From Pseudomonadota bacterium (GTDB lineage Bacteria; Pseudomonadota; Gammaproteobacteria; Burkholderiales; Ferrovaceae), in NCBI GenBank assembly GCA_021805725.1, contig JAJZEH010000110.1, forward strand, positions 1 through 64,000: a stretch of 64,000 bases of DNA, given 5' to 3'. Positions within the stretch are counted from its first letter, which is position 1. The number at the start of each line of letters is the position of its first letter. The position numbers and the translations under genes were made by a program. Below the pieces are notes generated by a model, which did not search any database, was not told where the DNA came from, and saw only the letters and a program-made list of their open reading frames with translations. Positions 54,112-63,241 of this stretch are shown here, piece after piece.

Positions 54112-54945
54112 CTAAAGTGAATTTGTGCCGGTTTGGATGGGGCGAAGATAGGTGATGACCTGCTCCACGGGAAGATGGAGCAGGTCGCCGATCTCTGCAT
54201 AATCATCGGGCAGCGCAGCGTCATCCCAGCCGTTGGCGGAGTGCCGGGCCAAATTGACGGCCAGTACCACGTTGCGCACCCTGACCTGCTGTCCATGGGC
54301 ATCATCCATCAGGGCGGACAAAAGGCTGGGAAGGGACCATTCCCGGGAGAGCAGAAGCTGGAGGTCGGAGATGGGAAAGCCCAGTACCATTTCCTGTGCC
54401 GCGCGGCTTCGCAAGGACCTGTTGTTGAGCTGTGCGTCGTGGATCAGGATCATGTCCTGGGGCGCGAAACACCACAGCAGCAGTTCGGCGAGGTCGTGCA
54501 GCAGGGCTGCGATGTACACCTCGTCGAAGTGCATGTCATTGAGGCGGATGGCCCATTCGATGGCGTAATTGGCGGCCCGCTGGGCGCGCTGGATGACACG
54601 GACCAGGTTTTGCAGCGCTTCGGGATGTTCTTGCAGCAGCGTTTCGACGGTGGCTTGGGTATGGATTTTGTCGTAGAAGGGGTCCATGCCCAGCATCAGT
54701 ACGGCCTGTTCCACCTGGATGACTTCGGCGCTTTGCCGCTTGTGCCGGTGTTTTTGCAGATAGTGCAGCAACTTGACCGTCATCAGGGGGTCGCGCAGGA
54801 CGACGCGCGAGACATTACGGGCGCTCAGAAGCTCTTCATTCTTGCGCAATTCGGCCAAATCCTGGCCAGTTCGGGCAAGCACGGGGATTTCGACGTGGCC
54901 CAGAAAGGTCGCCCAGTCCTCAAGGTTTCGTTTTTCCGCAGATTG
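54112..54945 (-). CDS. HDOD-domain signalling protein
   Basis: The 277-aa product is an HDOD protein (HD-related output domain), seen as [41 protein letters not shown] (residues about 20-65; core [13 protein letters not shown]) and [16 protein letters not shown] proteins are usually non-catalytic adaptors in signalling, often next to HD-GYP or GGDEF proteins. Two GTG starts are possible. The one at 54945 has GAGG 8 bases upstream and is preferred; the one at 54957 adds four residues. It is first in the six-gene operon, 11 bases before cheB, behind a sigma-28 promoter. Confidence 0.88.
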   Translation of the reverse strand, partial: QSAEKRNLEDWATFLGHVEIPVLARTGQDLAELRKNEELLSARNVSRVVLRDPLMTVKLLHYLQKHRHKRQSAEVIQVEQAVLMLGMDPFYDKIHTQATVETLLQEHPEALQNLVRVIQRAQRAANYAIEWAIRLNDMHFDEVYIAALLHDLAELLLWCFAPQDMILIHDAQLNNRSLRSRAAQEMVLGFPISDLQLLLSREWSLPSLLSALMDDAHGQQVRVRNVVLAVNLARHSANGWDDAALPDDYAEIGDLLHLPVEQVITYLRPIQTGTNSL

Positions 54946-54972
54946 CACGCAGGTCACCTCATCTTCCAGCCC

Positions 54973-54988
54973 ACAACCTTAGGGTTGT
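54973..54988. repeat. Inverted repeat ACAACC-CTAA-GGTTGT at the operon promoter
   Basis: On the minus strand six-base perfect arms flank CTAA. The repeat overlaps the last bases of the -10 element and the start site of the predicted sigma-28 promoter, so it could be an operator or a 5' hairpin. Confidence 0.4.
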
Positions 54989-55011
54989 CGGCAAATTGAG
55001 GGAATACTTTA
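54985..55011 (-). promoter_or_regulatory. Predicted sigma-28 promoter of the HDOD-cheB-HD-GYP-biosynthesis operon
   Basis: TAAAGTAT (55004-55011), 11 bases and GCCGACAA (54985-54992) on the minus strand match the FliA consensus 7/8 and 7/8. It lies in the 80-base gap between the tRNA-Thr gene and the HDOD gene, about 33 bases before the first GTG. Confidence 0.8.
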
Positions 55012-55025
55012 CAGGAAAAACAAAA

Positions 55026-55101
<76 letters not shown>

Positions 55102-55115
55102 CCCGGGGAGCCGGA

Positions 55116-55144
55116 ATTATACCGGAATGGGCGCGCTTCGTCAG
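55116..55144 (-). promoter_or_regulatory. Predicted sigma-70 promoter of tRNA-Thr
   Basis: CTGACG (55139-55144), a 17-base spacer and a perfect TATAAT (55116-55121) on the minus strand lie just upstream of the tRNA. A G/C-rich segment before the gene could act as a stringent discriminator. The -35 overlaps the end of the SDR gene. Confidence 0.75.
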
Positions 55145-55914
55145 GACTTGAAAATGATATCCCTGGGCGAGGATTGCAGATGTTGGCCGCCATCCACATA
55201 CAGCGTAGTCCCGGTTACGGCATGAGCAGAGGCAAGATAGACGGCAGCCTGGGCGATGTCTTCAGGAAAGGAGGCATGCCCAAGCGGGGTAAGGTGATGC
55301 GCCTCCGCGAAGTCCGCTTCGGTTTGGGTCCCGGAGGGCAGGCTGATGCCGGGGGCAAGCCCCACCACGCGCAGGCGCGGGGCATAGCACTGGGCCAGCA
55401 AGCGGGTGGCGGTTTCCAGGGCCGCCTTGGAAAGCGTATAGGACAGGAAATCCGGGTTGAGGTTGATGAGTTTCTGGTCGAGCAGGTTGATGATGACGCC
55501 CGGAACGTCATCTTCGGCATGCGCCTCATACAGTTGGCGTGACAGCGTCAGTGGCGCGCCCAGATTGATCGCCATGTGGCGCTCCAGCACGTCTGTCCGA
55601 AAGGTCTGCCCATCATCAAATTCAAAAAGCGAGGCGTTGTTGATCAAGCAATGGGGCCGCCCGAAGCGTGCGATGCAAGTGGGAATCAGGGCCGCTGCTT
55701 CGGCGGGGGAGGCCAGGTCCGCATAAAGCGCCAGCGCAGCGCGTCCCATGTGCTGGATTTGGTCCACCGTGGCCCGGGCCTCGCTTTCCGAGTGATGGTA
55801 GTGAACTGCCACGTCCCAACCCGCTTCTGCGAGGGCCAGGGCCATGCTCTTGCCCAGTCGCTTGGCCGCCCCGGTGATGAGGGCAATGCGGGCATGTGGG
55901 AAAGGGCGGTTCAT
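55141..55914 (-). CDS. Pteridine-reductase-like short-chain dehydrogenase (FolM/PTR1 type)
   Basis: The 257-aa SDR has the cofactor loop TGAAKRLGKSMA, NNAS, and the active-site YTLSK (Tyr-x3-Lys), the pattern typical of FolM and pteridine reductase 1. These use NADPH to reduce dihydrobiopterin- or dihydrofolate-like pterins. Segments INLLDQKLINLNPDFLSY also fit that branch. It overlaps the following NDUFA9-like gene start by 4 bases on the same strand, so the two are co-transcribed. The exact substrate is not proven by sequence. Confidence 0.85.
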   Translation of the reverse strand: MNRPFPHARIALITGAAKRLGKSMALALAEAGWDVAVHYHHSESEARATVDQIQHMGRAALALYADLASPAEAAALIPTCIARFGRPHCLINNASLFEFDDGQTFRTDVLERHMAINLGAPLTLSRQLYEAHAEDDVPGVIINLLDQKLINLNPDFLSYTLSKAALETATRLLAQCYAPRLRVVGLAPGISLPSGTQTEADFAEAHHLTPLGHASFPEDIAQAAVYLASAHAVTGTTLYVDGGQHLQSSPRDIIFKS

Positions 55915-56822
55915 TGCAGCAGGCTGTCCAGGGCGTCGGGGTGAATGCCAAAAACGGTGTCGAGAACCAGGGGGGCTCCTTTCGGCAGGACATTGTCCGT
56001 GCGCATGGAGTCGAGGTTGTCGCGCGACATCAACGGGGGGCCGGGAAGGTGCTCCAACAGCAGTGCCTGCAGGGTTCCCAGCCAGTTGGGTAGGGGAAGG
56101 ACGAACCGCTCGCGCCCGGTGCGTCGTGCTGCAAACCGGGCCAGTTCGGCCAGGGTCAGGATCTCGGGACCGGCAAGATCATAGCTTTTGCCCACCGTCT
56201 GCGGCATGGTGAGTGCCCGCTTCATGGCTTCGGCCACATTCTCCACGCTGACAGGCTGAAACCGGCCATCGGCCCGGGCAAGCGGCAGAATGGGAAAGCG
56301 GCGAGCCAGTTTTGAAAACAGGTTGATGAAATTATCGTCCGCGCCAAAGATCACGGAAGGTCGAAAAATGGTCCATTCGAGGGCGCTGGCGCGGATGATC
56401 CTTTCTCCTTCGCCCTTGCTGCGCTGATACATGGAGACCCCTGCGCAATCCGCGCCCAATGCGCTCATGTGAAGGAGCCGGCGGATACCTTGCGCCCGCA
56501 TGGTTTTGACGATCAGCGCCACCAGGTCCACGTGTGCTGCCTTGAACCGGGGGCCATAGGGATTTCCGGGTTTGTCATGAAGCACTCCCACCAGATTGAT
56601 CACCGTTCCTGAAGCGCCAACCTGGCGGAGCAGGGATTCCAGAAATCGAGGCTCATGGACGGAACCCTCCACACAACGCACCTCAGGTGTTTGGGGTCCT
56701 CGCTCCGTAACGACGGGACGGCGTACGGGAATGATGACCGGATAACCCTGCGCCATCAGCCGTGCAGCGAGAGAACGGCCGACAAACCCGCTGCCACCGA
56801 TCAGGAGGACAGGAGACGGCAT
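55911..56822 (-). CDS. NAD(P)-binding complex I NDUFA9-like protein
   Basis: The 303-aa product is an atypical SDR with GGSGFVGRSLAARL at the N-terminus. INLVGVLHD, MYQRSKGEGER and WTIFRPSVIFGADDNFINLF are characteristic of the complex I NDUFA9 subunit family. In bacteria these are often annotated as NAD-dependent epimerase/dehydratase with unknown activity. It lies between the fur-like gene and the pteridine-reductase-like gene. Confidence 0.88.
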   Translation of the reverse strand: MPSPVLLIGGSGFVGRSLAARLMAQGYPVIIPVRRPVVTERGPQTPEVRCVEGSVHEPRFLESLLRQVGASGTVINLVGVLHDKPGNPYGPRFKAAHVDLVALIVKTMRAQGIRRLLHMSALGADCAGVSMYQRSKGEGERIIRASALEWTIFRPSVIFGADDNFINLFSKLARRFPILPLARADGRFQPVSVENVAEAMKRALTMPQTVGKSYDLAGPEILTLAELARFAARRTGRERFVLPLPNWLGTLQALLLEHLPGPPLMSRDNLDSMRTDNVLPKGAPLVLDTVFGIHPDALDSLLQ

Positions 56823-56838
56823 GAATTCCGACGCGGCG

Positions 56839-57288
56839 TTACTGGCGTCGAATGCGCACGACGATGTCGACGCCCTCCTGAACCATCCCGGGAGGGAGTT
56901 CAGGCAGTCCTTCCACGCACAATGTATCGGATTCGATGTCCATCAGCGTGCCGGAGTCCACATCAAAAAAATGGTGATGCGGGGCGGTGTAGGTGTCGTA
57001 AAAGACGCGGTCAGGGTCAATGATCACCTCGCGGACCAGCCCCTTTCTTTCGAATAAATTCAGCGTGTTGTAGATGGTAGCCTTGGAAACCTCGGCATGA
57101 TTTTGATTGACTGCGGTCAACAGCTGATCGGCCGAGAGGTGTTGCCGACGCGAAAAGAGGGCCTTGGCAATGACCAGCCGTTGGTGCGTTGGGATGATGT
57201 CGTGCTGCCGCAGTAGTTCGGCAACATGGGAACGATCCTGGGTCAGGGTATCCATGGACGAAGGCTCAAATTCGGTTGGTTGCAGCAT
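56839..57288 (-). CDS. Fur-family transcriptional regulator
   Basis: The 149-aa regulator has the winged-helix part (PTHQRLVIAKALFSRRQHLSADQLL, STIY-type helix seen as VSKATIYNTLNLFERKGLV) and the dimer/metal part with TAPHHHFFDVDSG. The two CxxC pairs that bind structural zinc in Fur are absent; only one Cys is present. This points to an Irr-like or PerR-like subgroup responding to heme or peroxide. ATG at 57288 is chosen with GAGG 6 bases upstream; the upstream TTG is rejected. Confidence 0.88.
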   Translation of the reverse strand: MLQPTEFEPSSMDTLTQDRSHVAELLRQHDIIPTHQRLVIAKALFSRRQHLSADQLLTAVNQNHAEVSKATIYNTLNLFERKGLVREVIIDPDRVFYDTYTAPHHHFFDVDSGTLMDIESDTLCVEGLPELPPGMVQEGVDIVVRIRRQ

Positions 57289-57328
57289 GGTAGGCCTCAA
57301 TATAGCCCGGATTGGAACAAGATATCAA

Positions 57329-58267
57329 TTACCCCAACGCCTTGGGGAGCGGAAAGACGACGTTTTCCGGGGTGCCTTCCAGCTCCTGGACTTCGCCTGC
57401 TCCCAACATCCGAAGTCGCTCGATCACTTCAGTCACGAGTACTTCAGGGGCAGAAGCCCCTGCCGTGACGCCAATCCTGGTTTTTCCAACCAGCCACTCC
57501 GGCTTGAGGTCGGCAGCGCGATCCACCATGTAGGCGTCGATGCCACGATGCACTGCCACTTCGCGCAACCGGTTGGAGTTGGAACTGGTGGGGGAGCCCA
57601 CCACGATCACGAGATCAGCCTGGGTGGACAGGGCCTTGACCGCATCCTGACGATTTTGCGTGGCGTAACAGATGTCGTCCTTGCGCGGGCCCTGAATCTG
57701 TGGAAACCGGTGGCGCAATGCCTGGATGACGCGTTGGGCATCATCCACCGAAAGGGTCGTCTGCGTCACGTAGGACAGTCGGTCCGGATGTTCAATGGCG
57801 AGGCTTGCCACATCCTCGACGGTCTCGACCAGATAAATGTGGTCGCGTGCCTGCCCCAGGGTGCCTTCCACCTCAGGGTGGCCACGGTGTCCAATCATGA
57901 CGATTTCGCGCCCGGCCGCGTGCAACCGCGCTACTTCGGTGTGGACCTTGGTGACCAGCGGGCAGGTGGCATCGAACACGTGCAGCCCGCGCGCCTCGGC
58001 TTCGGCGCGCACTGCCAGCGACACGCCATGAGCGCTGAAAATGACGGTAGCCCCGGTGGGCACCTCGTCCAGGTGCTCAATGAAGATGGCGCCCTTGTTT
58101 TTGAGGTTGTCCACCACAAAGCGGTTATGGACCACCTCGTGGCGTACGTAGATGGGGGCGCCGAAACGCTCCAGGGCGCGCTCCACGATTTCGATGGCGC
58201 GATCCACCCCGGCACAAAATCCGCGCGGGTTGGCCAGTAAAACGGGAATGGGGGGGTGCTGTGGCAT
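57329..58267 (-). CDS. ispH: 4-hydroxy-3-methylbut-2-enyl diphosphate reductase IspH
   Basis: IspH performs the last step of the MEP isoprenoid pathway using an iron-sulfur cluster. The 312-aa product has the three cluster cysteines in [21 protein letters not shown] and [14 protein letters not shown]. The ATG at 58267 overlaps the upstream stop as TGATG. It ends the ribF-ileS-lspA-oxidoreductase-ispH operon. Confidence 0.97.
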   Translation of the reverse strand: MPQHPPIPVLLANPRGFCAGVDRAIEIVERALERFGAPIYVRHEVVHNRFVVDNLKNKGAIFIEHLDEVPTGATVIFSAHGVSLAVRAEAEARGLHVFDATCPLVTKVHTEVARLHAAGREIVMIGHRGHPEVEGTLGQARDHIYLVETVEDVASLAIEHPDRLSYVTQTTLSVDDAQRVIQALRHRFPQIQGPRKDDICYATQNRQDAVKALSTQADLVIVVGSPTSSNSNRLREVAVHRGIDAYMVDRAADLKPEWLVGKTRIGVTAGASAPEVLVTEVIERLRMLGAGEVQELEGTPENVVFPLPKALG

Positions 58268-58926
58268 CACAGTTCATCCTTCTGATTGCCGGGCCAGCCG
58301 AAGCGCTCTTCCTTCCAGGGGTCCCCCTCGTTGTGGTAACCGCGAACTTCCCAGAACCCGGGGCGGTCCCGTTCATGCAGCTCGATGGCCTTGAGCCACT
58401 TGGCCCCTTTCCAGGCATACCGTTTGGGCACGATGATGCGCACCGGGCCGCCATGGTTGCGCGCAATGGGGTGTCCCGACCAGCAGTGTGCAATGATCAC
58501 GTCGTCATCGAGCAAGGCCATCAGGGGCAGGTTCGTGGTGTAGTCGTCATAGCCATGCAGCGTGACAAACTGAGCCGTTTCCAGCGGTCCGGCCAGTGCG
58601 AGAAGGTCGCGCGCCATGACGCCGCGCCACTCCATGTCCAGTTGGGACCAGCGCGTGACGCAGTGGAAATCGGAAGTTGAAGTGGTTTGCGGCAGGGCCT
58701 GATAGGCTGCCCAGTCCAGGTCCATTTCACGCTGGACCAACCCGAAGACGCGTAGCCGCCAATGCTCCAGGGGAATGTGGGGCTGGATGCCAAGGTCCAG
58801 TATCGGAAAATCACGAACCTCGGTTTGGCCTTGAGGGATGCGTGCATTGGCATGGATTCGCCCGGGTTTCATCTCCCTGCGGGTCACGGCGATTTTGGCC
58901 TGGATGAGTTTGTTCCAGTCGGTCAT
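58267..58926 (-). CDS. Cytoplasmic sulfite-oxidase-like molybdopterin oxidoreductase
   Basis: The 219-aa product from ATG 58926 is a member of the sulfite oxidase/MsrP Mo-domain family. The probable Mo-ligand cysteine is in [19 protein letters not shown] (core FHCVTRWS). Other family segments are [12 protein letters not shown] and [20 protein letters not shown]. No Tat or Sec signal is present, so it is probably cytoplasmic, unlike MsrP. It sits between lspA (4-base overlap) and ispH (TGATG), where related operons usually have the prolyl isomerase gene fkpB. A longer upstream frame inside lspA is rejected. Confidence 0.88.
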   Translation of the reverse strand: MTDWNKLIQAKIAVTRREMKPGRIHANARIPQGQTEVRDFPILDLGIQPHIPLEHWRLRVFGLVQREMDLDWAAYQALPQTTSTSDFHCVTRWSQLDMEWRGVMARDLLALAGPLETAQFVTLHGYDDYTTNLPLMALLDDDVIIAHCWSGHPIARNHGGPVRIIVPKRYAWKGAKWLKAIELHERDRPGFWEVRGYHNEGDPWKEERFGWPGNQKDEL

Positions 58927-59387
58927 TTGCCTGTCTTCAAGCTGTCCCACAGCAGGACGACGACACCGAGGGTGATGGCCGAATCTGCCAGGTTGAATGC
59001 GGGCCAATAATGGTGGCCCACATGCCATTGAATGAAGTCGGTGACGGTTCCCAATAGAACGCGGTCCACCAGGTTGCCCAGGGCGCCGCCCATGATCAGA
59101 CTCAATCCAAGACAAAAGCGGCGATTGTTCGCATGGCGCACGATCAGGATACCGATGAACAGCAGGGCCGCCAAGGCGATGCCGCTGAAAAAATAGCGTT
59201 GCCAGCCGCTGGCATTGGCCAGCAGGCTGAAAGCCGCCCCCTGGTTATGGGCCAGTACCAGGTCGAAGTAATCGTTGACGCGGCGAATGAGGTCTGTCCC
59301 CATCCAGGCCGTGATCCAGCGTTTGCTGGCCTGGTCGGCCAGCGTCACGACGAGGGCTAACCCAAGCCACCGGGCCAGGTTACGCAT
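58923..59387 (-). CDS. lspA: Lipoprotein signal peptidase LspA
   Basis: LspA cleaves lipoprotein signal peptides before the lipidated cysteine. From ATG 59387 the product is 154 aa with four membrane segments. The catalytic aspartates lie in GNLVDRV and FNLADSAI. The start overlaps ileS by 8 bases. The longer open frame within ileS is rejected because 154 aa is the normal length. Confidence 0.96.
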   Translation of the reverse strand: MRNLARWLGLALVVTLADQASKRWITAWMGTDLIRRVNDYFDLVLAHNQGAAFSLLANASGWQRYFFSGIALAALLFIGILIVRHANNRRFCLGLSLIMGGALGNLVDRVLLGTVTDFIQWHVGHHYWPAFNLADSAITLGVVVLLWDSLKTGK

Positions 59388-62226
59388 GGTGGCGTGCTTC
59401 GCCCGGGCCAGAGAGATTGGCGACGCAGCGCCCGCACAGCCCGGGGAATTCGGGTTGCCGGTTGACGTCCTCGCGGTAATGCCAGCAACGTTCGCACTTG
59501 GCATGTTTCGTGGCCTCCACATAAAGGCCGATTTCGGCAGGGGCTGACGCATCGGGAAGTGCCAGATTCAGGACCTGGGCTGCAGCAGGCATTGCGTCCA
59601 CTGCGCTGTCCAGCACGACGGCTTGGGATGTGATGAACACAAAGCGCAGGTCGTCGCCAAACTGGCGCAGCCATGTCAGGGTGCTGCCCGTGGCGTAGAG
59701 GGTGACTTCGCCTGCCAGGGAAGATCCCAGGGCGCCCGCTGTGCGCAGTTCTTCCAGTCGTTTCTGTATCTGGCTGCGCAGCCGCCGCAGATCGTTCCAG
59801 GAGGAGGTACGAGCCGCCTCGTCGGGCACTTCGGGCAAGGCATGCCAGGTTTCCAGAAATACCGATGAGGCCACATCGGGGGTTGAGCCCTGCAGCGTGG
59901 CCCAGACCTCCTCGGCGGTAAAAGTCAGGATGGGGGCCATCAGCCTGACGAGGCTTTGGGTGATGTGCCATAGCGCATTCTGCGCGGCGCGTCGCGGCAT
60001 GGACTGTGCACCGGTGGTATACAGCCGGTCCTTCAGGATGTCGAGGTAGAAGCCGCCCAGGTCTTCCGAGCAAAAGGTTTGCAGACGCTGCGCAACCAGG
60101 TGAAATTCGTATTGGTCATAGTCCTGCAGGGCCTGCTGCTGAAACTGGCGCGTCAGGGCCACGGCATAACGGTCGATGTCCAGCCACTGTCCGGGGGCCA
60201 GTGCATCGCGAACGGGATCGAAGTCGGCCAGGTTGGCCAGCAAAAAGCGCAGCGTATTGCGAATGCGGCGGTAGGCTTCCACCACACGCTTCAGAATTTC
60301 ATCGGACAGGTTGAGTTCGCCCGAGTAATCCGTGCTGGCTACCCAGAGCCGCAGATTGTCGGCGCCCAGGGTGTCCATGACCTTTTGTGGCAGCACCACA
60401 TTGCCCAGGGACTTGCTCATTTTGCGACCCTGGCCATCGACCACGAAACCGTGGGTCAGCAGGGCATCATAGGGGGCGCGGCCGTCCAGGGCGCAACCGG
60501 TGAGCAGGGAGGACTGAAACCAGCCACGGTGCTGGTCCGAGCCTTCCAGATACAGGTCGGCCGGGTACTTGAGTTCGGGGCGGCGACGTACCACCGAGGC
60601 ATGGGTTGTGCCCGAGTCGAACCAGACATCCAGGGTGTCGGTCAGCTTGCGATATTGGTCGGCCTCGCCGCCCAGCAATTCTGCGCCGTCCAGCGCAAAC
60701 CAAGCCTCGATGCCTTCCCTTTCGATGCGCTGCGCCACCTGCTCGAGCAGGTCTTCGGTCTGGGGATGCAATGCGCCAGATTTTCGATGGACGAAAAAGG
60801 GAATGGGTACACCCCAGGCGCGCTGGCGGGAGACGCACCAGTCCGGACGGTTTTCAACCATGGCGGAGAGCCGGGCGCGTCCCCAGGCGGGATAGAAGCG
60901 CGTCTGCGATACTGCCCTGCGCGCCGTGTCGCGTAACGACAGGTCCTGCCCGGGTTGTTGGTCCATGCGAATGAACCATTGGGGGGTCGCCCTGAAAATG
61001 ATGGGGGATTTGTGGCGCCAGCAGTGTGGATAGCTGTGCGTCAGGGGGGCTGCGCTCAAGAGCAGGTGGCGTTGCCTTAACGCCTCGATGATGACGGGGT
61101 TGGCCGCCCACACGCCCAGACCACCGACCAGCGGTACGGAAGGCATGAAAACGCCGTCATCACCCACCGGGTTATCCACCACGAGGTTATAGCGCAGTCC
61201 GACGGCATAGTCCTCCACCCCATGGGCAGGCGATGTATGCACCAGTCCGGTCCCGGTTTCCACGGTGACATGTTCGCCACAGATGATGGGCGAGGGGCGT
61301 TCCAGCAGCGGGTGCCGTAACTGCAGATGTTCCAGCGCGCGCCCCGGCACGGTGCCCAATATTCCCCGCGATTGCAGGCCGTAGCGCGCAAGGCTGGCTT
61401 CCATGAGATCTTTGAGCAGAATCAGCTGGCCCTGCTCGGTGTCCACCAGCACATAGTCCAGATCGGGGTGGACGCTGACGGCCCGGTTGCCGGGCAGGGT
61501 CCATGGGGTTGTGGTCCAGATCACGGCAAAGGCGGGGTACTCACCTAGCGAGGCGCCAAACACTTTTTCCAGCGCAGCGTGGTCACTCACCGGGAAGGCG
61601 ACGTCAATGGCAACGGACTGGCGGTCTTCGTATTCCACTTCCGCCTCGGCCAGGGCCGAGCCGCAATCCAGGCACCAGTTGACCGGTTTTTGACCCTGAA
61701 ACAGGAAGCCGCGCTTCCAGATGCCCCCCAGGGCGCGCACGATGTCTGCTTCGGTCTGGAAATTCATGGTGAGGTAGGGGTTGTCCCAGTCGCCCATGAC
61801 CCCTAACCGGATGAAGTCGGCCTTTTGCCGGTCCACCTGGGTAGCGGCATAGGCCCGGCAAAGCTCGCGAAAACGGGCAGGTGCAATGGCCTTGCCGTGC
61901 GTCTTCTCGACCTGGTGCTCGATGGGCAAGCCATGGCAATCCCAGCCCGGTACGTAGGGGGCGTCAAAACCGGACAGGGTTTTGCTTTTGACGATGATGT
62001 CCTTGAGGATCTTGTTGACCGCATGGCCGATGTGAATGTCCCCGTTGGCGTACGGGGGGCCGTCGTGGAGGGTAAAGCGGGGACGCCCGGCGCAGTGGTC
62101 GCGGAGTTTGCGGTAACGCTGCTGTTGTTGCCACGAGGCAAGCCAGACGGGTTCCCGTTTGGCAAGGTCGGCCCGCATCGGAAAAGGCGTTTCAAGCAGA
62201 TTGAGCGTTTTTTTGAAATCGGTCAT
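59380..62226 (-). CDS. ileS: Isoleucyl-tRNA synthetase
   Basis: IleS charges tRNA-Ile. The 948-aa class I synthetase has the HIGH motif as [13 protein letters not shown], the KMSKS loop as [11 protein letters not shown], the CP1 editing domain (about 200-400) and the C-terminal zinc site with CERCW and CGRC. Its start overlaps ribF (ATGA) and its end overlaps lspA, the conserved proteobacterial order. Confidence 0.98.
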   Translation of the reverse strand: MTDFKKTLNLLETPFPMRADLAKREPVWLASWQQQQRYRKLRDHCAGRPRFTLHDGPPYANGDIHIGHAVNKILKDIIVKSKTLSGFDAPYVPGWDCHGLPIEHQVEKTHGKAIAPARFRELCRAYAATQVDRQKADFIRLGVMGDWDNPYLTMNFQTEADIVRALGGIWKRGFLFQGQKPVNWCLDCGSALAEAEVEYEDRQSVAIDVAFPVSDHAALEKVFGASLGEYPAFAVIWTTTPWTLPGNRAVSVHPDLDYVLVDTEQGQLILLKDLMEASLARYGLQSRGILGTVPGRALEHLQLRHPLLERPSPIICGEHVTVETGTGLVHTSPAHGVEDYAVGLRYNLVVDNPVGDDGVFMPSVPLVGGLGVWAANPVIIEALRQRHLLLSAAPLTHSYPHCWRHKSPIIFRATPQWFIRMDQQPGQDLSLRDTARRAVSQTRFYPAWGRARLSAMVENRPDWCVSRQRAWGVPIPFFVHRKSGALHPQTEDLLEQVAQRIEREGIEAWFALDGAELLGGEADQYRKLTDTLDVWFDSGTTHASVVRRRPELKYPADLYLEGSDQHRGWFQSSLLTGCALDGRAPYDALLTHGFVVDGQGRKMSKSLGNVVLPQKVMDTLGADNLRLWVASTDYSGELNLSDEILKRVVEAYRRIRNTLRFLLANLADFDPVRDALAPGQWLDIDRYAVALTRQFQQQALQDYDQYEFHLVAQRLQTFCSEDLGGFYLDILKDRLYTTGAQSMPRRAAQNALWHITQSLVRLMAPILTFTAEEVWATLQGSTPDVASSVFLETWHALPEVPDEAARTSSWNDLRRLRSQIQKRLEELRTAGALGSSLAGEVTLYATGSTLTWLRQFGDDLRFVFITSQAVVLDSAVDAMPAAAQVLNLALPDASAPAEIGLYVEATKHAKCERCWHYREDVNRQPEFPGLCGRCVANLSGPGEARHHA

Positions 62227-63164
62227 GTCGTAGGGTCAGTCGCTTGCGCAAAATAGTCCCGGGCAGCCGCCGCATCACGCGCCATCTGCCGGGTCATGGT
62301 TTCCAGGCTGTCAAACTGCACTTCATCGCGAATCTTGTGCATAAAGTGCACATGAATTCTGGTGCCATAAATCGTGCCGTCAAAGTCAAACAGATGCACT
62401 TCCAGCAACCACTCGCCGCTGCTGCTGACGGTGGGGCGCGTTCCCAGGCTGGCTACCCCGATCCGGAGTTGCGGCCCCAATCCGCTGACGGTCACGGCAA
62501 AGATCCCTGAGAGCGGAGAGACGCGCCTGTTGAGCCTGATGTTTGCCGTGGGATATCCCAGCGTCCGCCCCAGCTGTTGCCCGGTGCCGACCCGGCCGCT
62601 CATGAAAAAAGGGCGTCCCAGCAATTGCCGGGCCAGATCCATGTGCCCTCCGGCCAGGGCCTCGCGTACCCCACTGCTGGAGACGCGCTGCCCTGCAGCC
62701 ATGATGCTGGAAAGCGCGAAGCATTCAAATCCCTGTGCCGTGCCAGCACGCTGTAATGTTTCGAAATCGCCGGAACGCTGGGCGCCAAAGCGAAAATCGT
62801 CACCCACCAGCAGCCAGCGTGTCTGTAGTCTTTGAACCAGCCATGCCGAGATGAACGCATCGGCGGGCATGGCGGCGAGGGCCCGGTTAAAGCGCAGGAC
62901 GCTGACCTGCTCGATGCCCGCTGCCTCCAGCAATTCCAGTTTTTCGCGCAGGGTGGTCAACCTCGGAGGCGCTTCATTCGGCGAAAAGAATTCGCGCGGA
63001 TGCGGCTCGAAAGTCACGACGCCCGTAGCCAGTCCAAGCGAATGGGCGGCCACTCGCAGGGCGTGCAACATCGCCTGGTGTCCCAGATGGACGCCATCGA
63101 AATTTCCGATGGTCAGAGCCATGGGTCTGTCGCTAACGGCTGGGGTTCCCAGGTGGATGCGCAT
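62223..63164 (-). CDS. ribF: Bifunctional riboflavin kinase / FAD synthetase RibF
   Basis: RibF makes FMN and FAD from riboflavin. The ATG at 63164 gives 313 aa. The N-terminal FMN adenylyltransferase domain has [15 protein letters not shown] and [14 protein letters not shown] motif (seen as [12 protein letters not shown]). The C-terminal kinase domain has GYPTANIRL. The 160-residue upstream frame is Arg/Pro-rich out-of-frame sequence and is rejected. It is the first gene of the ileS operon. Confidence 0.96.
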   Translation of the reverse strand: MRIHLGTPAVSDRPMALTIGNFDGVHLGHQAMLHALRVAAHSLGLATGVVTFEPHPREFFSPNEAPPRLTTLREKLELLEAAGIEQVSVLRFNRALAAMPADAFISAWLVQRLQTRWLLVGDDFRFGAQRSGDFETLQRAGTAQGFECFALSSIMAAGQRVSSSGVREALAGGHMDLARQLLGRPFFMSGRVGTGQQLGRTLGYPTANIRLNRRVSPLSGIFAVTVSGLGPQLRIGVASLGTRPTVSSSGEWLLEVHLFDFDGTIYGTRIHVHFMHKIRDEVQFDSLETMTRQMARDAAAARDYFAQATDPTT

Positions 63165-63241
63165 GACGCTGGCAGGCAAAGCGTTGATTCTATCGTCAAT
63201 GGGCACGGTTCTGCCACTGCGGCGAACCCGGTGCGCCTTGT

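Noticed and set aside
57164..58240. 358-codon plus-strand frame opposite ispH/fur
   Set aside because: Antisense to conserved ispH. His-rich shadow.
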